A stretch of 64,000 bases of DNA from Methanobacteriota archaeon (lineage in GTDB: Archaea > Thermoplasmatota > E2 > DHVEG-1), in assembly GCA_903877165.1 (NCBI GenBank), contig CAIRCU010000054.1, forward strand, positions 1 through 64,000, written 5' to 3'. A model generated the notes under the pieces. That model saw nothing but the letters and a program-made list of their open reading frames with translations, was not told the DNA's origin and made no database searches. Positions 61,601 through 64,000 of the stretch are shown in pieces. The position numbers were made by a program, and so were the translations under genes. Position 1 is the stretch's first letter, and every line of letters begins with the position of its first letter.

Positions 61601-62143
61601 ATGGAGTTTCGCAGTCTGGTCGAGTCTCGCAGCAGTGTTCGCACCTATCAAAAAAAGCCGGTTGAAGAAGAGAAACTGAACTATGTGTTGGAGTGTGCGC
61701 GGCTCGCGCCCTCATGGGCGAACGGCCAGTGCTGGCGGTTCGTCGTCATCCGCGATCCTGACGTCCGCAAGAAAGTCGCCGCGACGAGCCTACTGAACCG
61801 CTGGCTGAAGACCGCACCGGTCATTCTCGTCGCATGCGCGGATCCAAAAGAGAGCGGGACGCGTAACGGCCTTCACTACTTCTGCGTGGACGTGGGAATC
61901 GCCTTCGAACACATCGTCCTAGCAGCAGCTGACGTCGGCTTAGGGACGTGCTGGCTTGGTGCTTTCGATGAAAAACAGGTGAAAACTGTCCTCGGCATCC
62001 CCAAGCAAATCCGGGTCGTCGCCCTCTCACCGCTAGGGTACCCAGCGAAACGAACCTCGCTGTTCGGTAAAATCATCAAAACCATAGCGAGGAGCAAACG
62101 ACGCAAACCCCTTGAAGACTTCGTCCATTACGACCACTGGTGA
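61601..62143 (+). CDS. nitroreductase family protein, short form
   Basis: 180 aa. MEFRSLVESRSSVRTYQKKP, LAPSWANGQCWRFVVI, AFEHIVLAAADVGLGTCWLG and VVALSPLGYPAK mark an FMN nitroreductase. The C-terminus is basic (RSKRRKPLEDFVHYDHW). Different subgroup from the protein at 40455. Natural substrate unknown. It precedes the permease gene on the same strand. Confidence 0.9.
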   Translation: MEFRSLVESRSSVRTYQKKPVEEEKLNYVLECARLAPSWANGQCWRFVVIRDPDVRKKVAATSLLNRWLKTAPVILVACADPKESGTRNGLHYFCVDVGIAFEHIVLAAADVGLGTCWLGAFDEKQVKTVLGIPKQIRVVALSPLGYPAKRTSLFGKIIKTIARSKRRKPLEDFVHYDHW

Positions 62144-62211
62144 TTCTGCGTTCATCGCAGGGGAAAAGAAACATAGTTTTAAATGAGCCGGTCTTTTTCC
62201 CTCGTTCGCCT

Positions 62212-63102
62212 ATGACTGACTCCAAGCGTCCGTCCTTGGTTGTACTGTGGCTGCCGATCGTGCTGTGGGCGTTCGCGTTTCCTTTTATCAAAATCGGCCT
62301 GCGAGAGCTCTCGCCCGTGAATCTCACGATTCTGCGGCTGTTTTCCACCTGCGCGATTTTCCTCTGCATCATCGCTCTTGCACCAAAAAAATTTTCTTCC
62401 ATCCGGAAAAAAGACATCATCCCGCTGTTTCTTCTCGGGTTTGTTGGGGTCGTCGTCTATCACCTCGGGCTCAATTATGGGGAGACCCTCATGTCGCCCT
62501 CGGCCGCAAGCCTCATCATCGCGACCATACCTCTGTTCATGGTCGTGTTCGCAGCGGTCTTCCTCAAAGAAATCATCACGAAGAGGATCCTGGCAGGCAT
62601 CCTGGTCTCCGCCCTCGGTGTAGCGATCATCTCGCTTGTAGGGACGAAGGAAAACCCGTTCTCCATTTCGTATCTCACGGCCGCTGGTGCGGTGCTGCTC
62701 GCGGCGATCGTCGGGGCAGCCTACACGATCGCGGGGAAAAGGCTCCTCGAGCGGTACAACGCCTTGTCCCTGACCGTCTATGCCTTCCTCTTCGGCTCAC
62801 TGGGTCTGCTGCCGTTCCTCTCCTCCTCCTTGGTGACTCAGGCAGGGGCCATGAGCTGGGTTGGGTGGAGCGCGGTCCTCTTCCTCGCCGTCTTCCCCAC
62901 GGTCATCGGATATGTGCTCTGGTACGTCGCCTTGGAGAAAATCTCGGCATCCTCCATCGGGGTGTACCTCTACTTCGTCCCGGTGTTCTCCACCATCGCC
63001 TCGTCGTTCATGTTCAACGAGCCGGTCACCTGGATGTTCGTCCTCGGCGCAGGACTCGTGCTCGGCGGTCTCGTCCTCCTCAATCACCGTAAGCACGCTT
63101 GA
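62212..63102 (+). CDS. EamA/DMT-superfamily permease
   Basis: 296 aa with ten transmembrane helices in two EamA repeats (LWAFAFPFIKIGLRELSPVN and the second half beginning AAGAVLLAAIVGAAYTIAGK). Exports or imports small metabolites or amino acids; substrate unknown. GTTTTAAAT about 30 nt before the ATG supports this leaderless start over the longer frame beginning at 62140. Confidence 0.9.
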   Translation: MTDSKRPSLVVLWLPIVLWAFAFPFIKIGLRELSPVNLTILRLFSTCAIFLCIIALAPKKFSSIRKKDIIPLFLLGFVGVVVYHLGLNYGETLMSPSAASLIIATIPLFMVVFAAVFLKEIITKRILAGILVSALGVAIISLVGTKENPFSISYLTAAGAVLLAAIVGAAYTIAGKRLLERYNALSLTVYAFLFGSLGLLPFLSSSLVTQAGAMSWVGWSAVLFLAVFPTVIGYVLWYVALEKISASSIGVYLYFVPVFSTIASSFMFNEPVTWMFVLGAGLVLGGLVLLNHRKHA

Positions 63103-63141
63103 AAGCCTTAATTAAGGACACGCCTGTTTCCTGCCCTTGAC

Positions 63142-63840
63142 ATGATCTTGGTGTCTCACCTCGTGAAACGGTACGGGAACATCATCGCCTTGGATCAGGT
63201 CAACTTTTCCTTTGACGACGGCCATATCATCGCGATTATGGGGGAGAACGGCGCAGGGAAAAGCACGCTGCTGAAAATCTGCGCAGGCATCCTCTCCTAT
63301 GACTACGGTGAAGTCCTCATCGACTCCTACTCCCTGAAGAACCATCCGCTCGACGCCCGACGCGTCCTCGGCTATCTCCCGGAGATTCCGGAACTGTATG
63401 AACGGATTACCGGACGCGAGTTCCTCTTCTATATCGCCTCCCTGCGTCAGCAACCGGACGCCTCGAAGCGTATCCTGTCGCTGGCGGCCTCCATCGGCAT
63501 CGCCGACGCCCTGGATTTCGAGATCGGCGGCTACTCCAAGGGCATGAAGCAGAAGATCTCCCTGCTCGCCGCGTTGATGCACTCCCCACGCAACCTCCTC
63601 CTCGATGAGCCTATCTACGGGCTAGATCCGCTCGCGGCACGCACGATCCAGGAGTTCATTAAATCCAGGAACGGTACGACCGTAATCGCCACCCATTCCA
63701 CCCATCTCGTGGAAAACATCGCGGACATGGTGTATTTCCTCATGCACGGACACGTCATCCATAGCGAATCCACCGCATCCCTGCTCACCCGATTTCCAAG
63801 CATCGAAGACGCCTATTTCCACTATAAGGATCAGGGGTGA
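63142..63840 (+). CDS. ABC transporter ATP-binding protein
   Basis: 232 aa. Walker A GENGAGKST (34-42), Q-loop at YLPEIPELYERI, signature YSKGMKQK (the usual SGGQ is replaced by SKGM, common in ABC-2 exporters), Walker B NLLLDEPIYGLD, H-loop THSTH. Drives an ABC-2 type exporter with the membrane protein encoded just downstream. Confidence 0.94.
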   Translation: MILVSHLVKRYGNIIALDQVNFSFDDGHIIAIMGENGAGKSTLLKICAGILSYDYGEVLIDSYSLKNHPLDARRVLGYLPEIPELYERITGREFLFYIASLRQQPDASKRILSLAASIGIADALDFEIGGYSKGMKQKISLLAALMHSPRNLLLDEPIYGLDPLAARTIQEFIKSRNGTTVIATHSTHLVENIADMVYFLMHGHVIHSESTASLLTRFPSIEDAYFHYKDQG

Positions 63841-63852
63841 AGAGCGGTCAGC

Positions 63853-64000
63853 ATGCTGGAAACAACACGTATCGTCCTCATCGACCTATCCCGTGGATTC
63901 CGCGATAAACTCCGCAGCTCCCCGTTCCTCTACCTCTTCTTCGCGCTAATGATCGTCTTTTCGCTAGCGATGTTCGCAGTCCTGACGATCACCATCCTTA
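63853..64000 (+). CDS. ABC transporter permease, N-terminal fragment
   Basis: The first 49 codons before the right edge read MLETTRIVLIDLSRGFRDKL then a hydrophobic helix (FLYLFFALMIVFSLAMFAVL). A cytosolic head plus a first membrane helix, 12 nt after an ATP-binding subunit gene, fits an ABC-2 permease. The rest is outside the window. Confidence 0.7.
   Translation, partial: MLETTRIVLIDLSRGFRDKLRSSPFLYLFFALMIVFSLAMFAVLTITIL

Overview
The window is archaeal chromosome, most likely from an uncultured euryarchaeon. The evidence is a set of archaeal informational genes: TBP and two TFBs, Alba, aIF5A with agmatinase, a RecJ-like DHH nuclease, Hel308, the KEOPS subunit Cgi121, proteasome alpha, SRP19 and ribosomal protein S8e. 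TATA boxes about 25-30 nt upstream of starts and leaderless starts are common. Two large secreted proteases, a clostripain-type (C11) and a gingipain-type (C25), together with an arylsulfotransferase-like and other exported proteins, recall sediment protein degraders of the Thermoplasmata/MBG-D kind. That affiliation is inference from gene content.

Layout. 1-13.5 kb is a GC-rich housekeeping block: pyrK-pyrD facing a small HTH regulator, a DUF2156 protein, a GNAT enzyme, a ferredoxin, a RecJ-like nuclease, a membrane FKBP, speB-aIF5A-translation factor-like, a zinc-ribbon protein, hel308-cgi121, a UbiA-like protein and a secreted hydrolase. It ends at tRNA-Arg(GCG). 13.7-22.5 kb is an AT-rich accessory block with IS200/IS605-type end hairpins, the C11 protease, an HNH nuclease and an Alba-TFB-TBP-HTH-Lys-rich peptide cassette bracketed by two 193-bp direct repeats. 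Near-copies of the tRNA-Arg 3' end occur in it. 22.5-26.6 kb holds a sulfotransferase, a second TFB and a secreted protein. 26.7-29.4 kb is a cold-shock island: two CSD proteins, two small Cys-pair proteins and a DEAD-box helicase. 29.5-37.8 kb is metabolism (FMN reductase, MalQ, TspO-like, Fe-ADH, transaldolase) and the C25 protease. 38-41.8 kb is AT-rich again (ASST-like protein, relics).

43.5-50.8 kb encodes a pilus/Tad-type machine: a FlaJ/TadC membrane protein and a FlaI/TadA ATPase, divergent from a HerA-like ATPase and a pilin-like protein. 51.1-53.5 kb is a mobile patch: a TnpA relic, an HNH nuclease fused to the DNA-binding domain of a large serine recombinase, and a short serine recombinase with the same type of domain. 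53.7-64 kb returns to housekeeping (proteasome alpha, SRP19, S8e), followed by a radical SAM protein, a 970-aa SF1 helicase, a nitroreductase, a DMT permease and the start of an ABC exporter.

The most novel-looking items are the HNH-recombinase fusion, the repeat-flanked basal transcription-factor cassette, and the C-terminal tail shared by the two secreted proteases. Several genes were found only by reading short frames: a 55-aa CxxC protein, a 51-aa AbrB protein and a 22-aa Lys-rich peptide.
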